A stretch of DNA of 16,599 nucleotides from Chloromonas sp. AAM2 (GCA_004335635.1 QAXH01006720.1:2610-19208), one strand, 5' to 3'. Counted from the stretch's first letter, positions 1 to 8,057 are shown. Notes: generated by a model not told the origin, from the letters alone. A program made the numbers and translations.

Positions 1-1630
1 CATATTTATATAGCGTTCCGCGTTTTTCTTTTAGTGGTGGTTGTTTCCAGGCTTTTCGTCTTTCTGCCAATTCTTGGTCTGTGATAAGTACATTGATCTC
101 GCGCTTGGTTGCATCAATTCTAATGGTATCTCCATTTCTCACGAGTCCGATGGCTCCACCATTTTGTGCTTCAGGGGTTATGTGTCCAACCACAAAACCA
201 TGTGTTCCACCTGAAAAGCGCCCGTCCGTGATTAAGGCTACATCTTTTCCCAGCCCGACGCCCATGATGGCGGAAGTCGGCTTTAGCATTTCCGGCATAC
301 CGGGTCCGCCTTTAGGACCGCAGTACCGAATTACAACAACGTCGCCTGAGATAACTTCCCCATTTTTGATACCTTCATTTGCCTCAACTTCATCATCAAA
401 AACTTTTGCTGTACCTTCAAATAATTCACCCTCTTTTCCGGTAATCTTTGCGACAGATCCTTCCTCTGCTAAATTCCCAAACAGTATCTGTATATGTCCG
501 GATTTCTTGATCGGTTTATGTACGGGGAATATTATGTCCTGGGACTCATCCAAAGCGTCTATATCTTCCAAATTTTCAGCTAAAGATTTGCCTGTTACTG
601 TTTTACAATCTCCATGCAGCAGGTTGTTTTGCAACATAAATTTTAGCACGGCAGGTACACCGCCTGCTTTATGGAGGTCTTCCATCACATAAGTACCACT
701 CGGCTTTAGGTCTGCCAAAAATGGAGTAGAATCACTCAAGCGCTGAAAATCGTTTAAATTGATATCAATCTCTGCGGTTTTAGCTATTGCTATAAGGTGT
801 AAAACTGCATTGGTGGATCCTCCTAAAACCATCACTAACCGAATGGCATTTTCAAAAGATTTTTTGGTGAGGATGTCTCTGGGCTTAATATCATTCTCAA
901 GTAAATTTCGTAAGTGTTTACCTACCTCTTCACATTCCAAAACTTTAGAACTATCGTTTGCAGGGTTAGATGAATTATAAGGCAGTGCAAGTCCTAAGGC
1001 TTCAATTGAAGATGACATGGTATTAGCGGTATACATACCTCCGCATGCGCCCGGACCGGGACAAGCGTGCTGTATAACATTTTTAAATTCCTCATCCGTG
1101 ATATTTCCACTTACTTTTTCTCCCCAGGCTTCAAATGCAGATACAACATCTAATTTCTTGCCGTTATGATAACCCGGGGCAATTGTCCCACCATAAACTA
1201 AAATTGATGGACGATTCACACGAATCATGGCCATGAGTGCTCCGGGCATATTTTTGTCACAGCCTACGATGGCTGCAAATCCATCATAAGCCATTCCTTT
1301 CACAACTGATTCCATAGAGTCAGCAATGATATCGCGGGACGGAAGCGAATAACGCATGCCCGGGGTTCCCATAGAAATTCCATCACTAATGCCAATCGTA
1401 TTGAAAATCAGGCCATTCATATCCTGGTTTTCAATTCCTTTTTTGACGTGAGTGGCAAGATCATTCAAGTGCATGTTACAAGGATTTCCTTCATATCCGG
1501 TACTTGCAACCCCAATAAGAGGTTTTTGAAGGTCATTGTCATCTAATCCTATTGCATGCAGCATAGCCTGAGCTGCCGGTTGGGAGTCGTCTTGAGTTAC
1601 TTGTTTACTGTATTTATTTAATTCCGCCAT
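1..1630 (-). CDS. ilvD: Dihydroxy-acid dehydratase (partial, C-terminus cut by window edge)
   Basis: IlvD dehydrates 2,3-dihydroxy-isovalerate and 2,3-dihydroxy-3-methylvalerate to the 2-keto acids, the shared penultimate step to valine and isoleucine and the source of leucine precursor. Translating the minus strand from the ATG at 1630 gives 543 residues with no stop before the window edge; the family is usually about 560, so only some 15-20 C-terminal residues are missing. Three cysteines expected to bind the iron-sulfur cluster are visible: C51 in GNPCNMH, C124 in GCDKNMPG and C196 in [23 protein letters not shown] near residue 505 is also typical. The spacing and length resemble the shorter DHAD type rather than the 616-residue E. 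coli type. The ATG lies 28 nt after an attenuator terminator, so expression is probably set by branched-chain aminoacyl-tRNA supply. Further ilv genes may follow beyond position 1. Confidence 0.96.
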   Translation of the reverse strand, partial: MAELNKYSKQVTQDDSQPAAQAMLHAIGLDDNDLQKPLIGVASTGYEGNPCNMHLNDLATHVKKGIENQDMNGLIFNTIGISDGISMGTPGMRYSLPSRDIIADSMESVVKGMAYDGFAAIVGCDKNMPGALMAMIRVNRPSILVYGGTIAPGYHNGKKLDVVSAFEAWGEKVSGNITDEEFKNVIQHACPGPGACGGMYTANTMSSSIEALGLALPYNSSNPANDSSKVLECEEVGKHLRNLLENDIKPRDILTKKSFENAIRLVMVLGGSTNAVLHLIAIAKTAEIDINLNDFQRLSDSTPFLADLKPSGTYVMEDLHKAGGVPAVLKFMLQNNLLHGDCKTVTGKSLAENLEDIDALDESQDIIFPVHKPIKKSGHIQILFGNLAEEGSVAKITGKEGELFEGTAKVFDDEVEANEGIKNGEVISGDVVVIRYCGPKGGPGMPEMLKPTSAIMGVGLGKDVALITDGRFSGGTHGFVVGHITPEAQNGGAIGLVRNGDTIRIDATKREINVLITDQELAERRKAWKQPPLKEKRGTLYKY

Positions 1631-1658
1631 GTAGTGAGTACGTAAATATTCAATCCAT

Positions 1659-1689
1659 AAAAAAAGCCCTCCCGGCAGGGAGAGCTTTT
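1659..1689 (-). terminator. Attenuator terminator of the ilvD leader
   Basis: On the minus strand a 12-bp stem (1689-1678 pairing with 1673-1662, one T-G wobble) closes the tetraloop TGCC. It runs straight into a tract of seven T (1665-1659). This is a textbook intrinsic terminator, but it lies only 28 nt before the ilvD start codon and after a leader peptide, so it is better read as a conditional attenuator than as the end of a transcript. Its 5' arm can alternatively pair with 1729-1717. Confidence 0.93.
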
Positions 1690-1712
1690 GAGTAATCATA
1701 ATTGTGATGTTG

Positions 1713-1787
1713 TCACAAAGCTTTCCCTGGCCGGTATGGTATACCGATAATGGGAATAATGACCAGAGAAATATTGACAGACAGCAT
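1713..1787 (-). CDS. ilv operon leader peptide, rich in Ile/Leu/Val
   Basis: This short reading frame of 24 codons plus TGA starts at the ATG at 1787 and begins [16 protein letters not shown]. Six Ile, three Leu and two Val make up 11 of 24 residues, and eight of the eleven residues from 6 to 16 are branched-chain. Its job is almost certainly to sense charged branched-chain tRNAs while being translated, not to act as a protein. The stop codon lies 24 nt before the terminator stem and 82 nt before ilvD. No Shine-Dalgarno is visible. An in-frame TTG eight codons upstream (1811) could add MKRIKHSI, but ATG is the simpler choice. No Thr-codon cluster is present, unlike the enterobacterial ilvGMEDA leader. 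Confidence 0.88.
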   Translation of the reverse strand: MLSVNISLVIIPIIGIPYRPGKAL

Positions 1788-1797
1788 AATTGAATGT

Positions 1798-1893
1798 TTA
1801 ATTCGCTTCAAAGAAACGCGGAGCAATCTTTAATTTCAACTGTTCATCCGTTCGTTCTTTTGGATTGATGGGATGTCCAAACGGTAATTTTAA
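1798..1893 (-). other. In-frame 31-codon extension beyond the stop of the helical-repeat gene
   Basis: Directly after the TAA at 1894-1896 the same frame stays open for 31 codons before a TAA at 1798-1800. It reads LKLPFGHPINPKERTDEQ, then a basic stretch ending IAPRFFEAN. The composition looks protein-like (charged, no low complexity), but there is no ATG, GTG or convincing start inside it. It could be a former C-terminus cut off by a nonsense mutation, a stop readthrough product, or chance: an open run of 31 codons is not rare. It overlaps the candidate ilvD promoter. Confidence 0.3.
1809..1839 (-). promoter_or_regulatory. Candidate promoter for the ilvD leader
   Basis: On the minus strand TTG (TTGAAA, 1839-1834) is followed after a 20-nt spacer by TTTCTTTG (1816-1809). 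That is one mismatch from the Bacteroidota -7 element TAnnTTTG at acceptable spacing. A start site near 1802-1798 would put the leader ATG about 10-15 nt into the RNA. It is a weak match found by eye; the leader could also be read through from the upstream gene. Confidence 0.3.
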
Positions 1894-3435
1894 TTAATTT
1901 CGAGGGGTAAATTTTTCCTGAATTACCTGCTGAACGGGTTTATCATGGATTTTCGCTTCCAGCCATGATACGATATCCAAATATAAAAAAGGCCGCTTTT
2001 GGTATGGCATCTCATTGATCTCAAGTAATCTTTCACGCAGATCTTTGAATTTTTCCTTCAATGTTGAGCCGTTTGCCTTGCTCAAATCTTGCAAAAATTT
2101 AAGAATCTCTTGTTGAACAAGGTTCAAATCATTCATTTTACGCAAAAAGCGATAGACTGAACGGATCTGATATTCAACAAGCACCTGATTCCCCAATTCA
2201 TAATGTGCAATCAGGTTTAAAATTCGGGCAAAGCAGTGCAGGTCTTCACGCAGCTTCTGATCATGATAATTAATGATCTTATTGAGATATTCGATGGCTT
2301 TTTCATTTTCTCCGGCACCGAAATACAGGCAGGCAATTTTATAGTAAAAAACAAGAATTCGATGAGAGTCTACTTGCTGGGAGTATTTTTTTAAATTTTT
2401 ATTGAGCTCGGGCACCATTTTTATGCCTTTTGAAAACGTCCCGGCCATAAAGTGACTGTTTATCTTGGAGGTATAAAGATACATAAACCCAAGTGTCTCC
2501 AGGTTTTCATTTGTACGCGTAGGCGGATTTTTTAAAAATTCCTGCAGATTCTGCTTAACCTTTTCATGCTTTGAATAGTGGCCCAGAATGAATAATGCCT
2601 CCAGTAAAACATGCTGCCCTTTGAGATACCAAATAGGTTCCAATTCCAGCATATCTTTATTGTTATGAAACAAGTCTACCCATTTTTGAGCATAGCGATA
2701 TTGAAGTAAAAAATCCTGCACGATCAGGCTGTACCAGGCATAAGACACATTCAGGTATAACTGCTCAAAAAATCCAAGGTTCTTTTGCGTTATATCCCCA
2801 ATTTCTTTTTTGAAATACCGATTAATGTTTACAAAATCCCGCTCATCTCTTACATGCCCGGCTTTAATGTAAATTCCGTATAAACGTAAAGAGAGATTTG
2901 ATAATTTATTGTAGTTGCTCAGGGTTTCAACTTTTTCATCAGCTTGAGCAATGAGCTCATCGGCTCTGTTTTTAAGGCTTCGTGTGATATACTGAGACTC
3001 GATAATCCGTTCGAAAGTCAGAATTTCGTATTCCAGAGAATGCCTGTGATTTTGATGAGCAAGTGACTTGGCTTTATCCAATAAGCGCAGGCTTTGTTTA
3101 TATAATCCTTTGTTATACAGTATTCGAGCATGGTCTATTTGCTCTCTTAAATAAATATCTACATTGTGATTAATGTTGGTCAGCCTCAAGCTTGTCAATA
3201 CCTGTTTATACAAGTGAGCTTTTAAATTCGAAAATTGTCGTTTTTTTACCCCTTTGATACTGTTCGTTATTCGGTTTTCGTCGTATTCGGATATTTTATC
3301 CATCGCGTCAAATAGCTTAATGAATTTGGCATCCGGACTGCTATTTCGAGTGGCGTAGATTTTAAATGCACGCTTTTCAGCCTTCGTCAACGATTTTATC
3401 AACTGATAAACGTGATCGTTTGGTTGGTTGGCCAT
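1894..3435 (-). CDS. Conserved hypothetical helical-repeat (TPR-like) protein, 513 aa
   Basis: I do not recognise a named function. The protein has no signal peptide or membrane segment and is predicted cytoplasmic. The N-terminus (about residues 8-30, with SLTKAEKRAFKIYA) resembles a motif I associate with conserved hypothetical proteins of Bacteroidota. The rest is nearly all amphipathic helices, rich in Leu, Tyr, Lys and Asn, with TPR-like pairs such as ALFILGHYSKHEKVKQNL and IACLYFGAGENEKAIEYLNK (about 365-390). Such solenoids normally act as protein- or peptide-binding scaffolds. The ATG at 3435 is the only good start; its 5' leader carries a short CA-rich stretch (ACACTCACACTCACTCA). 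It sits between ilvD (same strand, downstream) and leuA (divergent), so a link to amino acid supply is possible but not shown. An in-frame open tail follows its TAA. Confidence 0.85.
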   Translation of the reverse strand: MANQPNDHVYQLIKSLTKAEKRAFKIYATRNSSPDAKFIKLFDAMDKISEYDENRITNSIKGVKKRQFSNLKAHLYKQVLTSLRLTNINHNVDIYLREQIDHARILYNKGLYKQSLRLLDKAKSLAHQNHRHSLEYEILTFERIIESQYITRSLKNRADELIAQADEKVETLSNYNKLSNLSLRLYGIYIKAGHVRDERDFVNINRYFKKEIGDITQKNLGFFEQLYLNVSYAWYSLIVQDFLLQYRYAQKWVDLFHNNKDMLELEPIWYLKGQHVLLEALFILGHYSKHEKVKQNLQEFLKNPPTRTNENLETLGFMYLYTSKINSHFMAGTFSKGIKMVPELNKNLKKYSQQVDSHRILVFYYKIACLYFGAGENEKAIEYLNKIINYHDQKLREDLHCFARILNLIAHYELGNQVLVEYQIRSVYRFLRKMNDLNLVQQEILKFLQDLSKANGSTLKEKFKDLRERLLEINEMPYQKRPFLYLDIVSWLEAKIHDKPVQQVIQEKFTPRN

Positions 3436-3500
3436 TGTAAAAAATGAGTGAGTGTGAGTGTGCTAAGTATTTGATTTTTATGTGATAAACTGAATTACAA

Positions 3501-3508
3501 TAACTTTG
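3501..3508 (+). promoter_or_regulatory. Candidate -7 element for leuA
   Basis: TAACTTTG matches the Bacteroidota sigma-A -7 consensus TAnnTTTG exactly. It would start RNA near 3513-3516, right at the foot of the inverted repeat that opens the leuA leader. The -33 partner is unconvincing: TTTG at 3470-3473 is spaced 27 nt away, longer than usual. Whether this organism uses that consensus is inferred. Confidence 0.4.
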
Positions 3509-3516
3509 GATATCGT

Positions 3517-3601
3517 AATTACTTTATTATATGGTTTTTTGGAGTGAAATCAGGAGCCTACATTCGGTCTGATTACTGAATTTTGACCAGATAAAGTAAT
3601 T
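3517..3601 (+). promoter_or_regulatory. Structured 5' leader of leuA (nested stems)
   Basis: AATTACTTTAT (3517-3527) is the perfect reverse complement of ATAAAGTAATT (3591-3601), giving an 11-bp closing stem. Nested inside are TGGTT (3532-3536) with GACCA (3585-3589), including one wobble, and AATCAG (3548-3553) with CTGATT (3569-3574). The last is capped by GCC/GGT around a 7-nt loop. The element ends 33 nt before the leuA ATG. There is no U-tract terminator and no Leu-rich leader peptide here, so this is not the same device as at ilvD. It could be a cis-regulatory RNA, a protein-bound operator pair, or an unselected AT-rich pairing. Confidence 0.42.
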
Positions 3602-3634
3602 GACACGGCAGTTAAGTTAGAAAACCTCAGACTA

Positions 3635-4792
3635 ATGCCAAATACTCAAATACAAATTTTCGATACTACCCTTCGCGATGGCGAGCAAGTGCCGGGTTGC
3701 CGGCTCAATACGAATGAAAAAATCGAGATTGCGAAAGAATTAGAAAGGCTCGGGGTCGATGTAATGGAAGTAGGATTTCCTGTTTCCAGTCCCGGTGATT
3801 TTAATTCTGTTAAAAAGATATCTGAAATAATTACGGAATCAACAGTTTGCGCACTCACTCGCGCCGTGCAAAACGACATCGAAGTAGCAGCTGAAGCAGT
3901 TTCTCATGCCAAAAGACCTCGAATTCATACAGGAATTGGTACCTCTGACAGTCATGTTTTTAATAAACTTCAGACCACCCGAGAAAAAGTGATAGAGCGG
4001 GGTGTTGCAGCAGTAAAAATGGCAAAGAAATACGTAGAAGATGTTGAATTCTATGCCGAAGATGCCGGTCGTACAGACAATGAGTTTCTTGCTCAGGTTA
4101 TAGAAGCCGTGGTAAAAGCCGGTGCTACGGTAGTGAATATTCCAGACACAACAGGATATTGTTTGCCTTCCGAATATGGACAGAAAATCAAATATCTCCG
4201 CGAAAACGTAAAAGGCATACATAAAGCGATTATATCCACGCACTGTCACAATGATCTTGGATTGGCAACGGCAAACTCAATCTCCGGAGTTCAGAATGGT
4301 GCACGTCAAATAGAATGTACGATCAATGGAATAGGGGAGCGTGCTGGTAATGCATCACTGGAGGAAGTGGTTATGATTATGCGCAAACATCACGACCTGA
4401 ATTTTGATACGCATATTGATACAAAGTATTTATGTGAAATTAGCGCCTTGGTTTCTGCTAAAATGAATATGCCGGTCCAAGCCAATAAAGCTATTGTAGG
4501 ATCAAATGCATTTGCTCATTCTTCTGGAATTCATCAGGATGGAGTAATCAAATCGCGTGAGACCTATGAGATCATAGATCCTGAAGAAGTAGGTGCTCTG
4601 GAGTCATCTATTGTGCTTACTGCACGAAGCGGAAGGGCGGCCCTTAATTACCGTGCTCAAAAACTGGGATATGACTTTGGCAAACAAGAACTGGATCACT
4701 ATTATCAAAAATTTCTGAATTTAGCTGATGAGAAAAAAATCATTCAGGATCAGGATTTAAAACAGTTATTTGCAGTGGCAGCTACTGGTTGA
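3635..4792 (+). CDS. leuA: 2-isopropylmalate synthase, short form without C-terminal regulatory domain
   Basis: LeuA condenses acetyl-CoA with 2-ketoisovalerate, the first committed step to leucine. The HMGL-like TIM barrel fills most of the 385 residues. DTTLRDGEQ (10-18) supplies the metal-binding Asp and catalytic Arg, STHCHND carries the metal-binding His pair H203/H205, and [19 protein letters not shown] is the isopropylmalate synthase signature. SGIHQDG and the following helices are the linker subdomain. The usual full-length enzyme is about 500 residues with a leucine-binding domain; here the frame stops after the subdomain and nothing resembling that domain follows. The length would also suit a homocitrate synthase, but leuC, leuD and leuB directly downstream argue strongly for LeuA. 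If truncated relatives are a guide, feedback inhibition by leucine may be absent, leaving control to the RNA level. Confidence 0.92.
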   Translation: MPNTQIQIFDTTLRDGEQVPGCRLNTNEKIEIAKELERLGVDVMEVGFPVSSPGDFNSVKKISEIITESTVCALTRAVQNDIEVAAEAVSHAKRPRIHTGIGTSDSHVFNKLQTTREKVIERGVAAVKMAKKYVEDVEFYAEDAGRTDNEFLAQVIEAVVKAGATVVNIPDTTGYCLPSEYGQKIKYLRENVKGIHKAIISTHCHNDLGLATANSISGVQNGARQIECTINGIGERAGNASLEEVVMIMRKHHDLNFDTHIDTKYLCEISALVSAKMNMPVQANKAIVGSNAFAHSSGIHQDGVIKSRETYEIIDPEEVGALESSIVLTARSGRAALNYRAQKLGYDFGKQELDHYYQKFLNLADEKKIIQDQDLKQLFAVAATG

Positions 4793-4809
4793 GGCATCCT
4801 GCCATTTTA

Positions 4810-4849
4810 AACATCGTAGGGGCAATTCATTAATTACCCCTACGATGTT
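4810..4849. repeat. 40-nt palindromic (REP-like) repeat between leuA and leuC
   Basis: A perfect 13-bp stem (4810-4822 with 4837-4849) encloses CAATTCATTAATTA, whose inner AATT pair can extend the hairpin to a CATT tetraloop. The core GTAGGGGCAATTCAT..ATTACCCCTAC resembles, from memory, a class of GTAGGGGCAATTCATGAATTGCCCCTAC-type palindromes scattered in intergenic spaces of many unrelated bacteria. Two bases of the inner arm differ from a fully symmetrical version. No U-tract follows on either strand, so it is not an ordinary terminator. In the leuA-leuC gap it could stabilise the leuA 3' end or adjust polarity. Confidence 0.75.
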
Positions 4850-4872
4850 GCAATATTTAGAATTATGTACTT

Positions 4873-4896
4873 GCTCCGCACGCTTTGTGTTGGAGC
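4873..4896 (+). other. Small hairpin in the leuA-leuC gap
   Basis: GCTCC (4873-4877) pairs with GGAGC (4892-4896). GCAC pairs with GTGT beyond a one-base bulge, leaving the loop GCTTT. No poly-T follows. It may be an RNA-processing or spacer structure before leuC. Apart from this and the palindrome, I see nothing else in 4793-4939. Confidence 0.3.
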
Positions 4897-4939
4897 GGAA
4901 AATTGGAGTTACTAATATTTATTGAATTGAAGTTTATTC

Positions 4940-6349
4940 ATGCCAAAGACGTTATTTGAGAAAGTTTGGGAACAACATGTTGTAGATACGGTGGAGGGAG
5001 GTCAGGAGATCTTATACATCGATCGCCATTTTATTCATGAAGTTACTAGTCCACAGGCATTTAGTGGAATTCGCGAACGGGGAATTGATATCCACAAAAA
5101 AAAGAAAATTGTAGCCACCGCAGATCATAATGTTCCTACCAAAAATCAGCATCTTCCCATAAAAGATGCACTTTCCAGGCTTCAGGTTGATGCTCTTCAA
5201 AAAAACTGTGAAGATTTTGGGATTGAATTATATGGTTTAGGGCATCCATATCAAGGGATTGTTCACGTAATTGGTCCTGAATTGGGAATTACTAAACCGG
5301 GCATGACCATCGTTTGCGGAGACAGTCATACATCTACTCACGGAGCTTTTGGGGCCATTGCCTTTGGTATTGGTACTTCCCAGGTAGAGCAAGTAATGGC
5401 AACGCAATGTCTGCTGCTGGAGCGTCCAAAAACCATGCGTATTACAATAAATGGCAATCTTGGAGAAGGAATTTTTGCAAAGGATATAATCCTGTACATC
5501 ATTTCTAAGTTAGGAACCGGTGGTGGTACCGGGCATTTTGTTGAATATGCGGGAACTGCTATCTGGGAATTATCTATGGAAGCCCGAATGACAATTTGTA
5601 ATATGAGCATAGAAATGGGTGCAAGAGGCGGAATGATAGCGCCCGATGAAACAACTTTTGAATATGTGAAGGGTAGAGAATTTGCCCCCAAGGGAAAGAA
5701 ATTCGAAGAAGCAGTGGATTATTGGAAAACACTGTATTCAGATGATGAGGCAATTTTTGATACCGAATATCAGTTCCAGGCCGAAGATATAGAGCCCATG
5801 ATTACTTATGGTACAAATCCCGGAACCGGAGTAAAAGTAAGTGGAAATGTGCCAACTGCTGATCAGGTAGATAATCCTGAGGGTCTCAAAAAATCTTTAG
5901 AATACATGGGGCTCATTGAGGGAGAAAAACTGGAAGGAAAGAAAATTGATCACGTGTTTATTGGGAGTTGTACGAACAGCCGAATTGAGGACCTGAGAAT
6001 TGTTGCTAATTATGTAAAAGGTAAAAAGAAGGCAGACCATGTGAATGCAATGATTGTACCGGGGTCACGCCAGGTTCAGGAACAGGCTCAAAAAGAAGGA
6101 ATTGACAAGATATTGGAAAAAGCAGGATTTGAGCTTCGGCAATCGGGTTGTTCTGCTTGTTTAGGAATGAATGAGGATAAGATTCCAAAAGGGGAATATT
6201 GCGTTTCCACATCCAACAGAAATTTTGAGGGGAGGCAGGGACCAGGGGCCCGTACAATGCTTGTAAGTCCGCTGACCGCAGCAGCTATTGCCATCCAAGG
6301 CAAGATCGTTGATCCGCGAAAATTTGAAATCAATAAAATAGCCGTTTGA
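4940..6349 (+). CDS. leuC: 3-isopropylmalate dehydratase large subunit
   Basis: LeuC is the [4Fe-4S] subunit that pairs with LeuD to isomerise 2-isopropylmalate to 3-isopropylmalate in leucine synthesis. The 469-residue length matches the family. The aconitase-type signatures are intact: the N-terminal ATADHNVPT stretch, [24 protein letters not shown] near residue 130, and the three cluster cysteines C344 (GSCTNSR), C404 and C407 ([10 protein letters not shown]). The tail [15 protein letters not shown] is also diagnostic. The start [15 protein letters not shown] is typical. leuD begins 2 nt after the TGA, so the two subunits are probably translated together. A 147-nt spacer with a palindrome separates it from leuA, making a separate leuCDB message or processing possible. 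Confidence 0.97.
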   Translation: MPKTLFEKVWEQHVVDTVEGGQEILYIDRHFIHEVTSPQAFSGIRERGIDIHKKKKIVATADHNVPTKNQHLPIKDALSRLQVDALQKNCEDFGIELYGLGHPYQGIVHVIGPELGITKPGMTIVCGDSHTSTHGAFGAIAFGIGTSQVEQVMATQCLLLERPKTMRITINGNLGEGIFAKDIILYIISKLGTGGGTGHFVEYAGTAIWELSMEARMTICNMSIEMGARGGMIAPDETTFEYVKGREFAPKGKKFEEAVDYWKTLYSDDEAIFDTEYQFQAEDIEPMITYGTNPGTGVKVSGNVPTADQVDNPEGLKKSLEYMGLIEGEKLEGKKIDHVFIGSCTNSRIEDLRIVANYVKGKKKADHVNAMIVPGSRQVQEQAQKEGIDKILEKAGFELRQSGCSACLGMNEDKIPKGEYCVSTSNRNFEGRQGPGARTMLVSPLTAAAIAIQGKIVDPRKFEINKIAV

Positions 6350-6351
6350 TC

Positions 6352-6942
6352 ATGGAGAAGTTTCGAGTACTGAAATCACCCGCTGTACCATTGCCCCAGG
6401 AAGATGTAGATACGGACCAGATCATACCGGCCCGGTTTTTAAAGGCGACTACCAAAGATGGTTTTGGAGAAAATCTATTCAGAGACTGGAGATATGACGC
6501 TGATGGAAACCCAAATGAGGATTTTGTTTTAAATAACCAAAAGTATTCGGGTAAAATCTTAGTAGCCGGACGTAACTTTGGTTGTGGTTCCAGTCGTGAA
6601 CATGCCGCTTGGGCTTTAACAGATTATGGATTCAGAGCGGTTATATCCAGTTATTTTGCCGATATATTTAAAGGGAATGCCCTTAATAATGGCTTACTTC
6701 CTGTTCAGGTACCTGATACGTTTTTGAAAAAAATATTAGTTGAGGTCCAGAAAAAGCCATCAACCCCTATCATTATCGATCTGCCGGAACAAAAAATATC
6801 GCTCGAGGATGGTAGTTATGAAAAGTTTGAGATCAATGATTACAAGAAAATGTGCATGCTGAACGGATACGACGATATTGATTTCTTGTTAAGTCAAAAA
6901 GAAAAAATTAAAGCATTTGAACAACAACACGTGGAGTTTTAG
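6352..6942 (+). CDS. leuD: 3-isopropylmalate dehydratase small subunit
   Basis: LeuD completes the isopropylmalate isomerase heterodimer with LeuC, supplying the swivelling domain that closes over the substrate. The 196 residues from ATG 6352 are the usual length. [12 protein letters not shown] (about 18-29) and [17 protein letters not shown] (about 72-88) are the family signatures, the latter binding substrate carboxylates. A TTG at 6346, inside the leuC end, would add two residues (M-I) and overlap the leuC stop, but the ATG with its conserved MEKF start is preferred. It lies 2 nt after leuC and 2 nt before leuB, consistent with a tightly coupled operon. Confidence 0.96.
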   Translation: MEKFRVLKSPAVPLPQEDVDTDQIIPARFLKATTKDGFGENLFRDWRYDADGNPNEDFVLNNQKYSGKILVAGRNFGCGSSREHAAWALTDYGFRAVISSYFADIFKGNALNNGLLPVQVPDTFLKKILVEVQKKPSTPIIIDLPEQKISLEDGSYEKFEINDYKKMCMLNGYDDIDFLLSQKEKIKAFEQQHVEF

Positions 6943-6944
6943 GA

Positions 6945-8057
6945 ATGAAGAAAAAGATTGCCGTTTTACCCGGAGATGGAATTGGGCCCGAAGTAACTAA
7001 ACAAGCAGTAAAAGTACTTGGAGCTATTGCGCACCGTTTTGGGCATGAATTTGAATATGAAAAAGGATTAGTGGGAGCGGTTGCAATTGAAGAAACCGGA
7101 GATCCTCTTCCAAGGGAGACATTAGAGCTTTGTGAGCGATCTGATGCAATCTTATTTGGTGCTATAGGTGACCCAAAATATGATAACGACCCCAATGCTA
7201 AAGTACGTCCAGAGCAGGGACTTTTACGGCTTCGGAAGTCTTTGGGTTTGTATGCCAATATTCGTCCTGTAAAAACGTATCAGTCCCTTATCGAACGGTC
7301 ACCCCTTAAGAAAGAACGTATTGAAGGAACCGACCTTGTTGTTTATCGGGAGCTAACAGGCGGAATTTATTTTGGAGACAAAGGCCGAACCGATGATGGG
7401 GAAACGGCTTTTGATCATTGTACGTATTCGGTAGATGAAATTGATCGAATAGCTGATTTGGCTTTTCAAGCCGCACAGGATCGTCGAAAAAAACTAACGC
7501 TGGTGGATAAAGCCAATGTGTTGGAAACCTCACGATTATGGAGACAAACAGTTCAGGCCAAAGCGCCCAATTATCCCGATGTAGAGGTTGAGTATCTATA
7601 TGTAGATAATGCAGCAATGCAGATCATACTACGTCCCAACCAATTTGATGTGATTCTGACGGAGAATATGTTTGGAGATATAATTTCAGATGAAAGCAGT
7701 GTTATCACAGGCTCTATTGGGTTGTTGCCATCGGCCTCAATAGGAGAGAAAACCTCTTTGTTTGAGCCAATTCACGGCAGCTATCCACAAGCAGCAGGAA
7801 AAGACATAGCAAACCCTATAGCTGCAATACTTTCAGCTGCTATGATGTTGGATTATTTTGGTTTAAAGGAAGAAGCAACACTCATTAATTCAAATATCGA
7901 TTTTATGGTTAAGAAAGGCCTTGTTACCCAAGACCTCGATGATCACCATTTTGTAACCTGTTCCAAAATTGGGGATGCACTTAGCCTGCTATTGGATCAG
8001 ACAATTGCAGACGTAAAATTCGAAAATATGTTTGAAGGAAAGCTACCGGTTATCTGA
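6945..8057 (+). CDS. leuB: 3-isopropylmalate dehydrogenase
   Basis: LeuB oxidises 3-isopropylmalate with NAD+ and lets it decarboxylate to 2-ketoisocaproate, the last dedicated leucine step before transamination. The 370-residue chain has PGDGIGPEV (9-17), LLRLRKSLGLYANIRPVK, the substrate-binding RELTGGIYFG, the catalytic Lys in VDKANVLETSRLWR, the metal-binding Asps in MFGDIISDESSVITGSIGL, and the NAD-binding EPIHGSYPQAAGKDIANPIA. It is the last gene of the leu group; its TGA lies just 2 nt from the stop of a convergent gene, with no terminator hairpin visible between them. Confidence 0.97.
   Translation: MKKKIAVLPGDGIGPEVTKQAVKVLGAIAHRFGHEFEYEKGLVGAVAIEETGDPLPRETLELCERSDAILFGAIGDPKYDNDPNAKVRPEQGLLRLRKSLGLYANIRPVKTYQSLIERSPLKKERIEGTDLVVYRELTGGIYFGDKGRTDDGETAFDHCTYSVDEIDRIADLAFQAAQDRRKKLTLVDKANVLETSRLWRQTVQAKAPNYPDVEVEYLYVDNAAMQIILRPNQFDVILTENMFGDIISDESSVITGSIGLLPSASIGEKTSLFEPIHGSYPQAAGKDIANPIAAILSAAMMLDYFGLKEEATLINSNIDFMVKKGLVTQDLDDHHFVTCSKIGDALSLLLDQTIADVKFENMFEGKLPVI

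Larger units (their letters stand above)
1659..1787 (-). promoter_or_regulatory. Ribosome-mediated transcription attenuator of ilvD
   Basis: Four mutually exclusive RNA segments can be paired by eye on the minus strand. Segment 1, TTTCTCTGG (1771-1763), lies in the Ile-Ser-Leu-Val codons and pairs with CCAGGGAAA (1730-1722), 9 bp with one wobble, as a pause hairpin. Segment 2, CAGGGAAAGCTTT (1729-1717), pairs with segment 3, AAAGCTCTCCCTG (1688-1676), 12 of 13 positions, as an antiterminator. Segment 3 with segment 4 forms the terminator. A ribosome stalled on the Ile/Val codons (about 1763-1740) would mask segment 1, free segment 2 and prevent termination. One reaching the TGA at 1713 would cover segment 2 and allow termination. 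The pairings are seen in the sequence; the mechanism is inferred from the classical ilv, leu and trp attenuators. Confidence 0.88.

Noticed and set aside
81..980. Plus-strand open frames of 203 and 73 codons
   Set aside because: They lie wholly antisense to ilvD, whose translated motifs and cluster cysteines are intact; the reading is a shadow.
3444..3462. Short GAGTGTG-type imperfect repeat upstream of the 513-residue gene
   Set aside because: Only about two and a half imperfect units; too short to claim a tandem repeat. It may merely be a CA-rich untranslated leader on the minus strand.
3531..3572. Possible 13-codon leader peptide (ATG at 3531) before leuA
   Set aside because: It has only single Leu, Ile and a couple of Val codons, no run of Leu codons and no following terminator, so a leuA peptide attenuator is not supported.
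3839..4249. Minus-strand open frame of 136 codons
   Set aside because: It is antisense to the conserved core of leuA, Cys/Phe-rich and without recognisable motifs.
4810..4849. The leuA-leuC palindrome as an intrinsic terminator
   Set aside because: No T-tract follows the stem on either strand.
6908..7258. Minus-strand open frame of 116 codons overlapping leuD and leuB
   Set aside because: It is antisense to the leuB N-terminal signature region and overlaps two well-supported genes.
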